This document shows positions 17,204 through 26,239 of a stretch of 38,052 bases of DNA, piece by piece. The first letter of the stretch is position 1; the number at the start of each line of letters is the position of its first letter. The notes under the pieces were generated by a model. It was not told where the DNA came from. It worked only from the letters and a program-made list of their open reading frames with translations, and did not search any database. Position numbers and translations under genes: made by a program. The stretch lies in contig JACOUN010000003.1 of the NCBI GenBank assembly GCA_016177805.1, forward strand, positions 10,356 to 48,407, in the 5' to 3' direction. This stretch comes from Rhodocyclales bacterium (GTDB taxonomy: Bacteria; Pseudomonadota; Gammaproteobacteria; Burkholderiales; Rhodocyclaceae).

Positions 17204-18118
17204 TCAGCTTCGTTTGGCGCGCGGATGCGCATGATCGTAGACCCGAGCGAGGTGCTCGAAATCGAGGTGGGTATATATCTGGGTACTGCGTATGCTCGCG
17301 TGCCCGAGCAGCTCCTGGACCGCGCGCAGATCCCCACTGGATTGCAGCACATGGCTGGCGAAACTGTGGCGCAGCATGTGTGGATGGACATGCACCCCCA
17401 GCCCGCATCGGTCGGCCCAACGGACCAGGCGGGAGCGGATCGCCGCCGGGCTCATGCGCGAGCCGGTGCGCGTCACGAACAGCGGGGTGCCGGCCGCGGC
17501 GTCCCATTGCGGGCGCAGCGCCAGCCACGCCTGCAGCGCCCGCAGCGCCACCGAGCCGACCGGCACGGTGCGCTGGCGGGCGCGCTTGCCCATCACCGTG
17601 ACGACGCCTTCGACCAGATCCAGGCCGCCGCCCAGCACCAGCCCGGCCAGTTCCGACAGGCGCAGGCCGGACGAGTAGAACAACTCGAACATGGCCCGGT
17701 CGCGCGTTTCGAGGACATCTTCGGGGGCATTGTCGAGCATGGCCTGGGCCTGCTCGGGCGACAGCGCGCGCGGCAGGGTGCGGGGCGACTTGGGCGGGCG
17801 TACCCCATCGACCGGATTCAGCGCCAGACCCCGGTGACGCACCCGCCAGCGGAAATACCCGCGCCAGGCCGACAACACCCGCGCCAGCGAGCGCCCGCCC
17901 AGCCCCTGGGCGTGCAGGCGTCCGACGTAGCGGCGAATGTCATGCGAGGTGATCTGCGTGAGCGGGCGCTCCGCGATACACGCCTGCAGCCTGACCAGGT
18001 CGCGGCGATAGCTGTCCAGCGTCAATGCCGCAGCGCGGCGCTGGGTTTCCAGGTGTGACAGGAACTCGGCCCCATCCTGCGGGAGCGGATCGGGAGTGCC
18101 CGCTTCGCAGTCGTGCAT
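17204..18118 (-). CDS. xerC: Tyrosine recombinase XerC
   Basis: 304-residue tyrosine recombinase that acts with XerD at dif to resolve chromosome dimers. The N-terminal SAM-like core-binding domain (about 14-100) is followed by the catalytic domain. The full set is visible: R153 (SGLRLSE), K178 (MGKRARQRTVP), H247 and R250 (HMLRHS), H273 (LGHASIRSTQ) and nucleophile Y282 (IYTH). It is in the conserved order dapF-DUF484-xerC and starts six bases after DUF484, so it is the chromosomal XerC and not an integrase of a mobile element. Confidence 0.96.
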   Translation of the reverse strand: MHDCEAGTPDPLPQDGAEFLSHLETQRRAAALTLDSYRRDLVRLQACIAERPLTQITSHDIRRYVGRLHAQGLGGRSLARVLSAWRGYFRWRVRHRGLALNPVDGVRPPKSPRTLPRALSPEQAQAMLDNAPEDVLETRDRAMFELFYSSGLRLSELAGLVLGGGLDLVEGVVTVMGKRARQRTVPVGSVALRALQAWLALRPQWDAAAGTPLFVTRTGSRMSPAAIRSRLVRWADRCGLGVHVHPHMLRHSFASHVLQSSGDLRAVQELLGHASIRSTQIYTHLDFEHLARVYDHAHPRAKRS

Positions 18119-18124
18119 GCAATT

Positions 18125-18775
18125 TCAACCAAGTTGGCGACGCAGGGCCGACGCGGTCATGTCGCCGATGCGCGTCAGATACAGCGTTCCCATCTCGGGG
18201 AAGAAACGTTCGGCCTCCTCGCTGCCCAGCGCCAGCAGACCGAACACCTGCGCATCGCGACGCAACGGCACCAGGGCCACCGAACGCAGGTGCGGCGCAG
18301 CTTCGCCGAACCATTCCAGCACGTCGAGATCCCCCGGCGGGCCGCAGTAGGGCTGGGTCATGTCGCCGGCAAAAAACCGCAGCGCCTCGCTGACCTCGGC
18401 AAAGTCATCGCCATCGCGCGACAGCACGCTGTTCCATACGCGCAGCGCGACGTGGGGCACCGAGAAATCGTCGCGCAGACTGGAGAACAGCGCATAGCGC
18501 AAGACTTCATAGTTTTCGGCCTCCAGCAGCGCCAGAGTGAGCCGGTGCACCTTCTCGCCGATCTCGTCGTTTTCTTCGCCGAAGCGGATCAGTTCGGAGA
18601 GCTTGCCTTCGAGCAGGCGGATCTTGTCGCGCAACGCGTGCAACTGCCGCTCGGCCAGCGATATCGCCTGCCCCCCGTGCGGGTGCGGCACGGTGATGTG
18701 GGTGAACAATTCGCCGTGTTCGGCGAGGAAATCCGGGTATTCCCGGAGGTAGGCCGCTACTTCGTCGGCATTCAT
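18125..18775 (-). CDS. DUF484 family protein
   Basis: 216-residue DUF484 protein with a GAF-like fold, usually encoded between dapF and xerC. The N-terminus (ADEVAAYLREYPDFLAEH) is the family signature. A coiled segment (residues 42-75, RQLHALRDKIRLLEGKLSELI split) and a GAF-like domain with LRSVALVPLRRDAQVFGLLALGSE near the C-terminus follow. It is a cytosolic protein of unknown function; its constant partners hint at cell-division or wall-related roles, which is inference only. Confidence 0.9.
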   Translation of the reverse strand: MNADEVAAYLREYPDFLAEHGELFTHITVPHPHGGQAISLAERQLHALRDKIRLLEGKLSELIRFGEENDEIGEKVHRLTLALLEAENYEVLRYALFSSLRDDFSVPHVALRVWNSVLSRDGDDFAEVSEALRFFAGDMTQPYCGPPGDLDVLEWFGEAAPHLRSVALVPLRRDAQVFGLLALGSEEAERFFPEMGTLYLTRIGDMTASALRRQLG

Positions 18776-18812
18776 GCGTGTGCAACTCCCGTGCAGTCGA
18801 GAACCGGGGTTC

Positions 18813-19661
18813 TCAGGTTGGCGCCTGATCGATCGCGATATCTCCCTCGAACACCGTGACCGCCGGGCCGCTCATCATCACCGGCTGACCCGGTCCCGCC
18901 CAGCTTATCCGCAGCGCCCCACCGCGCGTATCCACCGTCACCGGCGACAGCAGCAAGCCGCGCAGTATTCCCGCCACCACCGCCGCGCAGGCGCCGGTGC
19001 CACAGGCCAGGGTTTCGCCCGCGCCGCGCTCGTACACCCGCAGACGGATATGGTGCGCATCCACCACCTGCATGAAGCCGGCGTTGGCGCGGAACGGGAA
19101 ACGTTCGTGACTTTCTATCATCGGGCCGCGCTGCGCGACCGGCGCGCTATCGACGTCGGCCACCACGTGCACCGCGTGCGGATTGCCCATCGACACGGCG
19201 GTAATCGCGAGACGGGTGCCGTCTTCGAGTTCCAGCGGCTGAACCACGGCATCGGTTGTGGAGGTAAACGGCACCCGCGCGGGCTCCAGCACCGGCGGCC
19301 CCATATTCACCGTCACCATGCCCGATTCCTCCAGGCACAGCGTAATGACACCGCCGCTGGTCTCGACGCGGATCTCGCGCTTGTCGGTCAGGCCCTGGTC
19401 ATGGACGAAACGCACGAAGCAGCGCGCCCCGTTGCCGCATTGCTCAACCTCGGCGCCATCGGCATTGAAGATGCGATAGCGGAAATCGACATCCGCGCGG
19501 GTCGGCGCCTCGACCAGCAGCAACTGGTCGCAGCCGATGCCGAAATGACGGTCGGCGAGGGCGCGGACCTGCTCCGTGGTGAGGGAAACGGACTGGCGCA
19601 CCGCGTCGATCACGACGAAGTCATTGCCCAGCCCGTGCATCTTGGTGAACCGCAACCGCAT
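18813..19661 (-). CDS. dapF: Diaminopimelate epimerase
   Basis: Interconverts LL- and meso-diaminopimelate for lysine and peptidoglycan synthesis, without a cofactor. The 282-residue protein starts [15 protein letters not shown]. The two catalytic cysteines are C75 in EQCGNGARC and C220 in [10 protein letters not shown] choose the start at 19661 because GAGG lies five bases upstream and family members begin here; the frame is open 60 bases further. It is between an acyltransferase and DUF484 on the same strand. Confidence 0.97.
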   Translation of the reverse strand: MRLRFTKMHGLGNDFVVIDAVRQSVSLTTEQVRALADRHFGIGCDQLLLVEAPTRADVDFRYRIFNADGAEVEQCGNGARCFVRFVHDQGLTDKREIRVETSGGVITLCLEESGMVTVNMGPPVLEPARVPFTSTTDAVVQPLELEDGTRLAITAVSMGNPHAVHVVADVDSAPVAQRGPMIESHERFPFRANAGFMQVVDAHHIRLRVYERGAGETLACGTGACAAVVAGILRGLLLSPVTVDTRGGALRISWAGPGQPVMMSGPAVTVFEGDIAIDQAPT

Positions 19662-19755
19662 TTGTGCCTCAACTGGCATGCCTGACCGCTCATTTTCGCG
19701 CAGCCACCGTACCCCGTCCACCCCAGGGCCGCGCGCCTGCCCGCCAGCATACTCC

Positions 19756-20631
19756 TCAATAGGGGCGGGATACGCCCACGGGTCGCGTCTTGAACCGCCG
19801 GTGCACCCAGTAATACTGCTCGGGCATGGTCCGCACCATCGACTCTATCCAGCGGTTCATGCGCTCGGTGTCGGCCGCGACATCGTCGGTCGGGTAGTCC
19901 GCCCATGCCTCGCCGATTTCGACCACGTAGCCATCTCCGCCCGGCAGCATGCGGGTCACGCATGGCACCACCGCCGCCCCCGCCAGTTTCGCCAGGCGCG
20001 GCAAGCCGGTGATGGTGGCGGCCGGCACGCCGAAGAACGGCACGAAGATCGAGTCCTTGCCGCGAAAATCCATGTCCGGCAGGTAATAGAAAGGGTGGCC
20101 CGCCTTCATCGCCTTGACCGTGGCGCGCACCCCGTCCTGGCGCGACAGCAGCAACGGCTGGCCAAAACGCGAACGCCCGTGGTGCAGCCACCGGTCTATG
20201 ACCTTGTTCTTCTGCCGCGCATACACGCTCACCACGTCGAAATCCATCACCACGCGGCTGCCGCCGGCATCCAACCCGACAAAGTGCGGTGCCAGCAGGA
20301 TCACCGGACGCCCTGCCGCCCGCAGCTCATGAACGCGGTGCACGCCCTCGATACGGATCAGGCGGCGCAGACGCCCGGCACTGCCCCACCACACCAGCCC
20401 GCGTTCGAGCAGGCTGCGCCCGAGCGCGCGAAAGTGCGCGCGCGCCAGCTTGTTGCGCGCGGTCTCGTCCAGTTCCGGAAAGCACAGCGCGAGATTGACC
20501 TCGACGATATGCCGGCGACGGGGCGCGGCGGCGTACAGCAGCAGGCCCAACCCCTGCCCCACCCTCGCCAGCACCGGCAACGGCAGCCAGTGCGCGAGCC
20601 ACAACAGCGCCACCGCGAAGCGCGTCAGCAT
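19756..20631 (-). CDS. LpxL/HtrB-like lipid A acyltransferase (second copy)
   Basis: 291-residue inner-membrane acyltransferase of the lysophospholipid/lauroyl acyltransferase family, which adds a secondary acyl chain to lipid A. There is one N-terminal membrane helix (residues 4-22), the catalytic HX4D motif (HFVGLD near residue 115), and conserved [19 protein letters not shown] and [15 protein letters not shown] segments. The start at 20631 lies within the end of the upstream paralogue (TGCTGA over ATG, seven-base overlap), so translation is coupled. Chain length and position cannot be read from sequence. Confidence 0.93.
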   Translation of the reverse strand: MLTRFAVALLWLAHWLPLPVLARVGQGLGLLLYAAAPRRRHIVEVNLALCFPELDETARNKLARAHFRALGRSLLERGLVWWGSAGRLRRLIRIEGVHRVHELRAAGRPVILLAPHFVGLDAGGSRVVMDFDVVSVYARQKNKVIDRWLHHGRSRFGQPLLLSRQDGVRATVKAMKAGHPFYYLPDMDFRGKDSIFVPFFGVPAATITGLPRLAKLAGAAVVPCVTRMLPGGDGYVVEIGEAWADYPTDDVAADTERMNRWIESMVRTMPEQYYWVHRRFKTRPVGVSRPY

Positions 20632-21485
20632 TGCGACGCTTCCGGCGGCGCCACGCCCGCCGGACGCTTGTAGCGGTTGTAGGCCCACAGGTACTGGGTC
20701 GGGCAGGCGAGTATCTGGCGTTCGATCTCGCGGTTGATCACGCCGCAGCGCTGCGCCAGGGAGCCCGTCACCGCTTCGCGCGGGGCGCTGAAATGCAGCG
20801 TGTACCCGGCGCCGCGCGGCAGCCGCTCGACCCGCCCCATGATCACGCGCACCCCGTCGACCTCCGACAGACGCGCCGGCAGCGTCATCGTCCACGCTGG
20901 GCGGCCGAAGAACGGCATCCACATGCCGTCGCCGGCCTGCGGCACCTGGTCCGGCGCCATCGCCACGATCTCGCGCCCGCGCAGCGCCTTGAGCAGACGC
21001 CGCACGCCGCCCACGCTGGCGGGGGCCACGCGCACGTTGCCGCGCGCGCGGCCCGCCTCCATCAGCGGCGCCAGCGCGGCCTTGCGCGGCGGGCGAAACA
21101 ATATCGTCACCGGCGCCAGCGTCGCGGCGTAGTGCGCGATCAGCTCGAAGCAGCCCAGATGCGGGGTGATCACCAGCACGCTCGCGCCATCGGCCAGCGC
21201 CGCTTCAATCAGTTCGCGCCCTTCGACCTTGACCACGTGGGTCAGGACTTCATCCTGCGGGCGCAGCCACACGAACGGCAACTCCAGCGCCTGGCGCCCG
21301 ACCTCGGCGATGGCCGCCCGCCGCGCGGCGGGGGCGTCCGCCCCCAACGCCAGTTCGAGGTGGGCATTGAGCCGGGCGCGCCAGGCGGGTGAACAGCACC
21401 ACGCCAGCCAGCCAGCCCAGCCGCCGAGACGATAGAGCAGCGGCAGCGGCAAACGCGCCAGCAAGCGAGACAGGGTATCTACCAT
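20625..21485 (-). CDS. LpxL/HtrB-like acyltransferase (first copy)
   Basis: 286-residue member of the same family, divergent from its neighbour. The N-terminal hydrophobic stretch (LPLPLLYRLGGWAGWLAW) anchors it to the inner membrane. The active motif here is HX4E (HLGCFE near residue 108) where the second copy has HX4D; both forms occur in the family. DQVPQAGDGMWMPFFGRPAW and PTQYLWAYNRYKRP match the family's later blocks. It is the first gene of the minus-strand cluster leading to xerC, divergent from metK across 238 bases. Confidence 0.92.
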   Translation of the reverse strand: MVDTLSRLLARLPLPLLYRLGGWAGWLAWCCSPAWRARLNAHLELALGADAPAARRAAIAEVGRQALELPFVWLRPQDEVLTHVVKVEGRELIEAALADGASVLVITPHLGCFELIAHYAATLAPVTILFRPPRKAALAPLMEAGRARGNVRVAPASVGGVRRLLKALRGREIVAMAPDQVPQAGDGMWMPFFGRPAWTMTLPARLSEVDGVRVIMGRVERLPRGAGYTLHFSAPREAVTGSLAQRCGVINREIERQILACPTQYLWAYNRYKRPAGVAPPEASQC

Positions 21486-21533
21486 GGAAGTGTCGGGCGA
21501 GACCGCGCCTCACTGGCTACGACTTCACCGCCT

Positions 21534-21561
21534 TTGACCGCAGTGTCGAAAACGCTATAAT
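21534..21561 (+). promoter_or_regulatory. Sigma70-type promoter of metK
   Basis: A -35 TTGACC (21534-21539) and a consensus -10 TATAAT (21556-21561) are separated by 16 bases. Transcription is expected to begin near 21567-21569, right at the base of the structured leader, which leaves almost no unstructured 5' end. Confidence 0.85.
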
Positions 21562-21569
21562 AGTTGCCT

Positions 21570-21647
21570 AACCGCCGAGTTAACTCGACAACTTGCAGGG
21601 CGGTTGCATCCGGGCTCACCTCCGGGCGCTAAAAAGTACTGCTAAAG
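21570..21647 (+). promoter_or_regulatory. Putative SAM-II-like riboswitch, metK leader
   Basis: P1 pairs 21570-21576 with 21599-21605 (7 bp, AACCGCC/GGCGGTT). Its loop contains GTTAAC and TTGCAG; GCAG (21595-21598) can pair with CTGC (21639-21642) beyond P1, giving an H-type pseudoknot. After it comes TAAAG, and the preceding segment reads CTAAAAAGTA. SAM-II aptamers share a loop with UUAAC-like sequence, UUGC before P1', an A-rich loop 3 and a terminal GCUAAA. Here loop 3 would carry an extra hairpin (21610-21625). The family call is from motif memory and not from a covariance search. Metabolic sense is strong because metK makes SAM. Confidence 0.6.
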
Positions 21648-21663
21648 CGTCGCCCGCTCGACG

Positions 21664-21710
21664 AAATCCCCGGAGCCGGCCTCGCCGGAATTGCTGGGGA
21701 TTTTTGTTTT
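21664..21710 (+). terminator. Intrinsic terminator in the metK leader
   Basis: An 8-bp stem AAATCCCC/GGGGATTT (21664-21671, 21696-21703) encloses a CCGGC/GCCGG hairpin and runs into a T-rich tract (21701-21710). It ends 13 bases before the metK ATG, so it can only be an attenuator of metK itself. Confidence 0.8.
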
Positions 21711-21723
21711 GTGGAGTCCTGCC

Positions 21724-22890
21724 ATGAGCCGCACCTACCTGTTCACCTCGGAATCCGTCTCCGAGGGACACCCCGACAAACTCGCCGACCAGGTCTCGGA
21801 CGGCGTCCTCGACGCGATTCTCGCCGACGATCCGCGCGCCCGCGTCGCGTGCGAAACGCTGGTATCGACCGGCCTGGTGGTCATCTCGGGCGAGATCACC
21901 ACCACCGCGCACCCGAACTACAAGGAAATCGCGCAGGACGTGATCCGCCGCATCGGCTACGACGACTCGAACGTCGGTTTCGACTACAAGTCGTGCGCCA
22001 TCCTGACCGCGATCAACCGCCAGTCGCCCGACATCGCGCAGGGCGTGAATGAAGGCGAGGGGATCGATCTCGACCAGGGCGCGGGCGACCAGGGCCTGAT
22101 GTTCGGTTATGCCTGCAACGAGACCCCGGCGCTGATGCCGCTGCCCATCTACTACGCGCACCGCATCATGCAGCGCCAGGCCGAGCTGCGCAAGGATGGG
22201 CGCCTGCCGTGGCTGCGCCCGGACGCCAAGAGCCAGCTCACGGTCCGTTACGTGGACGGCAAGCCGGCCGCGATCGACACCGTGGTGGTGTCGACCCAGC
22301 ACAGCCCGGAAGTCTCGCACGCCCAGATCTCCGAGGCGGTGATCGAGGAGATCGTCAAGCCGGTGCTACCGGCCGAACTGCTCAAGGGCGAGGTACGCTA
22401 CCTGATCAACCCCACCGGACGCTTCGTCATCGGCGGCCCGCACGGCGATTGCGGCCTGACCGGGCGCAAGATCATCGTCGACACCTACGGCGGCGCCGCC
22501 CACCATGGTGGCGGCGCGTTCTCGGGCAAGGACCCGTCCAAGGTCGACCGCTCGGCCGCCTACGCGGGGCGCTACGTCGCCAAGAACATCGTCGCCGCCG
22601 GCCTGGCCGAGCAGTGCGAAGTGCAGGTCGCCTACGCCATCGGCGTCGCCAATCCGGTCAGCCTGATGGTGAACACCTTCGGCACTGGCCGCGTCAGCGA
22701 AGACCTGATCGTCGAATTGGTCCGCCAGCACTTCGACCTGCGTCCCAAGGCCATCATCCAGACCCTGGACCTGCTGCGCCCGATCTACGCCAGAACCGCC
22801 GCCTACGGCCACTTCGGCCGCGACGAGCCGGAGTTCACCTGGGAAGCCACCGACAAGGCCGCCGCACTGCGCGCCGACGCCGGACTCTGA
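21724..22890 (+). CDS. metK: S-adenosylmethionine synthase
   Basis: Makes S-adenosylmethionine from methionine and ATP, with hydrolysis of the tripolyphosphate. The 388-residue protein begins [18 protein letters not shown]. Signatures [12 protein letters not shown] (near 119-130) and [16 protein letters not shown] (near 262-277) are both complete, as are the metal-binding acidic residues. The start at 21724 has GGAG seven bases upstream (21713-21716); an in-frame codon at 21691 falls inside the leader terminator and is rejected. The gene is monocistronic by appearance and probably controlled by the leader attenuator. Confidence 0.98.
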   Translation: MSRTYLFTSESVSEGHPDKLADQVSDGVLDAILADDPRARVACETLVSTGLVVISGEITTTAHPNYKEIAQDVIRRIGYDDSNVGFDYKSCAILTAINRQSPDIAQGVNEGEGIDLDQGAGDQGLMFGYACNETPALMPLPIYYAHRIMQRQAELRKDGRLPWLRPDAKSQLTVRYVDGKPAAIDTVVVSTQHSPEVSHAQISEAVIEEIVKPVLPAELLKGEVRYLINPTGRFVIGGPHGDCGLTGRKIIVDTYGGAAHHGGGAFSGKDPSKVDRSAAYAGRYVAKNIVAAGLAEQCEVQVAYAIGVANPVSLMVNTFGTGRVSEDLIVELVRQHFDLRPKAIIQTLDLLRPIYARTAAYGHFGRDEPEFTWEATDKAAALRADAGL

Positions 22891-22929
22891 CCAAACCGCC
22901 CGGTACATATGCAATAGGTTGGCACAACG

Positions 22930-23075
22930 AAACCCCCTCCCCTTCAAGGGGGTGAGGGCGGGGTTTCGGCGAGCACTGCTCGCCGCCGACCGAACGACGG
23001 CGCCTCCCGGCGCCGGCTACCGGGTTGGGGTGGGGATGGGTGGACTCCGAAGCGCCTGCAAGAAACCCATCCCCA
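22930..23075. repeat. Cluster of four hairpins after metK
   Basis: The 322-base gap 22891-23212 has no convincing gene. It holds four consecutive inverted repeats: 22930-22966 (AAACCCC/GGGGTTT with inner CCCC/GGGG), 22967-22985 (CGGCGAGC/GCTCGCCG), 22998-23015 (CGGCGCC/GGCGCCG) and 23031-23075 (TGGGGATGGGT/ACCCATCCCCA). Such C/G-rich arrays often are dispersed repeats; the first could also end metK transcription. 23076-23212 shows nothing clear. Confidence 0.65.
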
Positions 23076-23212
23076 TCCTGTCCGGAGGGCTGGCTTTGCA
23101 CAGCCAGATTGACCACATCAGTTTGAATCACACCCCTACCAATCGCACAGCCGGGCAGGCGCTGCAATCACTGCTAAGCTGACGGGTTCTTCAACTACCA
23201 CTGTCTGTCTCC

Positions 23213-24292
23213 ATGCTCACGCACGCCCTGTTCTTCCTTCTTGGCCTCACCACCCTGGTCGTCGGGGCCGAAGCGCTCGTGCGCGGCGCGTCCAAACTGG
23301 CCATGTCGCTGGGCATATCACCGCTGGTGATCGGCCTGACCATCGTCGCGTTCGGCACCAGCGCGCCGGAAATGGCGGTGTCGGTAGGCGCCTCGCTCGC
23401 CGGCTCGCCCGATCTGGCGATCGGCAACGTGGTCGGCAGCAACATCGCCAACATCCTGCTGATACTCGGCGTCGCCGCACTCATCGTACCGCTGCTGGTG
23501 CATGAGCAGATCATTCGCCAGGAGGTGCCGATCATGCTCGGCGCGTCGGTGCTGATGGTGGTGATGGCGCTGGACGGCACCATCGGGCGCGGCGAGGCGG
23601 CACTGCTGTTCGTGCTGGTGATCGCCTATACCGTGTTCCTGGTTCGCCAGTCGCGCCGTGCGTCGAAGGCGCTGACCGACGAGTACGCGGCCGAGATGCC
23701 CAGTGCTGCGGGCTGGGACCGCCACTGGGCGGTGCAGGTGCTGCTGCTCGTGATCGGTCTGGCGGCACTGGTACAAGGCGCGGACTGGCTGGTCGACTCG
23801 GCGGTGGTCTTCGCGCGGGCGTTCGGCGTCAGCGATCTGGTGATCGGCCTGACCGTGGTCGCGGTCGGCACCTCGATGCCGGAAATCGCCACCTCCATCA
23901 TCGCCGCGCTGCGCGGCGAGCGCGACATCGCGGTCGGCAACGTGATCGGCAGCAACGTGTTCAACATCCTCGCGGTCATAGGCGTCACCGGCCTGGTATC
24001 GAGCAGCGGCATCCCGATCTCCGAGACCGCGCGCGGCTTCGACCTGTGGGTAATGCTGGCGGTCGCGTTTGCGTGCGTGCCGATCATGATCCCCGGACGC
24101 GAGATCGCGCGCTGGGAAGGCGTCGTGTTTCTCGTGTATTACACCGCCTATACCGCCTACCTAGTGCTCACCGCGCAGAACCACGTCGCGCTGCCGGCCT
24201 TCTCCAGCATCATGCTCGGCTACGTAATGCCGCTGACCGTGATCACGCTGATCGCCAGCCTGGTGCGCCACAACGATCAAGCACGCGGTTGA
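23213..24292 (+). CDS. Calcium/sodium antiporter (YrbG-like)
   Basis: 359-residue cation exchanger of the CaCA family in the inner membrane, with about ten helices. The two inverted alpha-repeats are evident: GLTIVAFGTSAPEMAVSV with GNVVGSNIANILLILG (N-terminal half) and GLTVVAVGTSMPEIATSI with GNVIGSNVFNILAVIG (C-terminal half). The ion-binding Glu of each GTSxPE motif is present. The central hydrophilic loop (about 143-170) is short. It probably expels Ca2+ in exchange for Na+ or H+. Its start follows the hairpin cluster and is 52 bases ahead of the GTPase gene. Confidence 0.93.
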   Translation: MLTHALFFLLGLTTLVVGAEALVRGASKLAMSLGISPLVIGLTIVAFGTSAPEMAVSVGASLAGSPDLAIGNVVGSNIANILLILGVAALIVPLLVHEQIIRQEVPIMLGASVLMVVMALDGTIGRGEAALLFVLVIAYTVFLVRQSRRASKALTDEYAAEMPSAAGWDRHWAVQVLLLVIGLAALVQGADWLVDSAVVFARAFGVSDLVIGLTVVAVGTSMPEIATSIIAALRGERDIAVGNVIGSNVFNILAVIGVTGLVSSSGIPISETARGFDLWVMLAVAFACVPIMIPGREIARWEGVVFLVYYTAYTAYLVLTAQNHVALPAFSSIMLGYVMPLTVITLIASLVRHNDQARG

Positions 24293-24344
24293 CCGACCGC
24301 CACAAGCCCGCCATGCTGCAGTAATCGGCATGATGAGGCGCGCG

Positions 24345-25004
24345 ATGGCTGAAATCGATACGACACAGCAGCGCATACAGATCAAGCTGGTCTATTACGG
24401 GCCTGCCCTGTCAGGCAAGACCACCAATCTGACGCGGCTGCATGACCTGCTCGCCCCTGATCTGAAGGGCGAGATCATGGCGCTTGAAACGCAGGGCGAC
24501 CGCACCCTGTTCTTCGACCTGTTTCCGCTCGGTTTCCGCCTGCCCTCGGGCTGGCTGGTCAAGTTCAAGTTATATACCGTGCCCGGCCAGATCGTTCATG
24601 ACGCCACGCGCAAGGCGGTATTGTCGCGCGCCGACGGCGTGGTGTTCGTGGCCGACTCGCAGCGCAACCAGCAAACCAACAACGGCGAGTCCTTCCGCAA
24701 CCTCGGCGAAAATCTGCGCCGCGTCGGGATCGACATCGAACAACTGCCGCTGGTACTGCAATACAACAAACGCGACCTCGACAACATCGAAGACGAAGCC
24801 ACCCTGCGCACGCGCTGGGCCACGGCGCCCTGGCCGCTGCTGTTTGCCTCGGCCTTGCGCGGCGACGGCGTGATCGCCACGTTTTCGGCCTTGCTCGAAC
24901 AGCTCTACCCGGTGCTCGACGCGGAAGCCGACCTGGCAGACACCCACCGCTGCTCCTCGGCCGAGTTCGTCGCCGCCGCGCTCGGCCAAGGAGTCCGCCC
25001 ATGA
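24345..25004 (+). CDS. MglA-like small Ras-family GTPase
   Basis: 219-residue cytosolic GTPase closely patterned on Myxococcus MglA, the polarity switch of motility. The P-loop GPALSGKTT is at 19-27, the switch region has TQGDRTLFFDLFPL, and the diagnostic LYTVPGQIVHDATRKAVL follows with GVVFVADSQ and QYNKRDL (N/TKxD base-recognition motif). The start at 24345 is preferred because GAGG lies six bases upstream; an ATG at 24330 adds five residues. No MglB/Roadblock gene is next to it. Its last codons overlap the kinase start by four bases (ATGA). The C-terminal tail (residues about 195-219) is not found in the core fold. Confidence 0.9.
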   Translation: MAEIDTTQQRIQIKLVYYGPALSGKTTNLTRLHDLLAPDLKGEIMALETQGDRTLFFDLFPLGFRLPSGWLVKFKLYTVPGQIVHDATRKAVLSRADGVVFVADSQRNQQTNNGESFRNLGENLRRVGIDIEQLPLVLQYNKRDLDNIEDEATLRTRWATAPWPLLFASALRGDGVIATFSALLEQLYPVLDAEADLADTHRCSSAEFVAAALGQGVRP

Positions 25005-26239
25005 GCGACGATCCCGATTTCGAGCGCAGCCTGAGCTTCGACGAGCTGTTGCCCGCGCGGGCGCTGGAACGGGCGGGGCGCGCGCTCGATGCCATGCTCG
25101 GCACCCCGGTACACATCAGCGACGCGACCGGCGACACCCGCTATGGCACGCCGCCCGACGCGGCCGACGTCACGAGCATGCCGCTGAATCACGACCTGGA
25201 AACCGTCGGCGCCCTTGCGGCCGCCGTCCCACCCGCCCGCCTGCGCCCCGCCGCCGAGCTGTTGCACACCCTGATGCACGCCAACGCACGCTACGCGATG
25301 GCCGCCAGCCTGCATTTCCAGACCATCGAAAGCAGCTATGTCGAGTTGCAGCGCCAGCACGCTGAACTACAGGCCTCGGAAGCCCGCTACCGCGAGCTTG
25401 CGACCTCGCTTGAGCAGCGGGTGCTGGAACAGATCGGGACCATAGAAGAAGCCCAACGCCAGCTCTACCAGGCGGAAAAACTCGCCTCCGTCGGTCAGCT
25501 TGCGGCAGGCGTCGCGCACGAGATCAACAACCCGCTCGGATTCATGCTCAGCAACCTGCGCAGTGCCCGTGACTACCTCCATGACATCAGCGGGATACAG
25601 CGTCCGTGTCGTGCCGGCGACATCGACGCGGTGCAACACTACTGGCGCCAGGAGAACCTGGACTTCGTCCTGGAAGATTTCGCGACCCTGCTGCAGGAGA
25701 CGCAGGACGGCGCCGAACGGGTCGCGCGCATCGTTTCCAGCCTCAAGGACTTCTCCAGCATCGATCACGGTGGCGCAACGAGTGTCGACCTCGACGCCGC
25801 GCTGGTCACGGTGTGCGACGTCGCCACCCCCAAGATCAACCCACGCGCCGAACTGATCTTCCAACCCGGCGCGCCACCGCCGATTCCCGGCGACCCGGCC
25901 AAGATCAACCAGGCCCTGCTCAACCTGCTGCTCAACGCCGCCGAAGCCATGCCCGCCGGACGGCGCGGTCACATCCGCATCCGCACCAGCCACACCGGCC
26001 ACTGGGCGCGCGTGGACATCGGCGACGACGCCGGCGGCATTCCCGCCGAGGTGCTGCCGCGCATCTTCGATCCATTTTTCACCACCCACGGGGTCGGCCA
26101 GGGAACGGGCCTGGGGTTGACCGTGGTGCGCGACATAATCAATGCGCACCACGGACGGCTGGAGGTCGACAGCCATCCGGGCGAGGGCACCACGTTCAGC
26201 CTGTTCCTGCCCATGGACGCAGAGGCCGCGCATGACTGA
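25001..26239 (+). CDS. Soluble sensor histidine kinase
   Basis: 412 residues with no membrane segment, so cytosolic. An N-terminal region of about 105 residues has no domain I can name. A coiled coil (about 106-160) leads to the HisKA helix with phospho-acceptor H173 in GVAHEINNPLGF. The HATPase domain has an N box (INQALLNLLLNAAEAM), DDAGGIP, FDPFFTTHGVGQGTGLGL and a final GEGTTFSLFLP. An insert (RPCRAGDIDAVQHYWRQ) lies between HisKA helices. It overlaps the GTPase by four bases and the receiver-ATPase gene by eight, so all three are surely one translation-coupled operon. Confidence 0.92.
   Translation: MSDDPDFERSLSFDELLPARALERAGRALDAMLGTPVHISDATGDTRYGTPPDAADVTSMPLNHDLETVGALAAAVPPARLRPAAELLHTLMHANARYAMAASLHFQTIESSYVELQRQHAELQASEARYRELATSLEQRVLEQIGTIEEAQRQLYQAEKLASVGQLAAGVAHEINNPLGFMLSNLRSARDYLHDISGIQRPCRAGDIDAVQHYWRQENLDFVLEDFATLLQETQDGAERVARIVSSLKDFSSIDHGGATSVDLDAALVTVCDVATPKINPRAELIFQPGAPPPIPGDPAKINQALLNLLLNAAEAMPAGRRGHIRIRTSHTGHWARVDIGDDAGGIPAEVLPRIFDPFFTTHGVGQGTGLGLTVVRDIINAHHGRLEVDSHPGEGTTFSLFLPMDAEAAHD

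Noticed and set aside
17204..18118. Integrase of a mobile element
   Set aside because: The conserved dapF-DUF484-xerC order identifies it as chromosomal XerC.
21570..21660. SAM-I or SAH riboswitch
   Set aside because: Neither the SAM-I four-way junction signatures nor the conserved SAH core could be found; the pseudoknot pattern fits SAM-II better.
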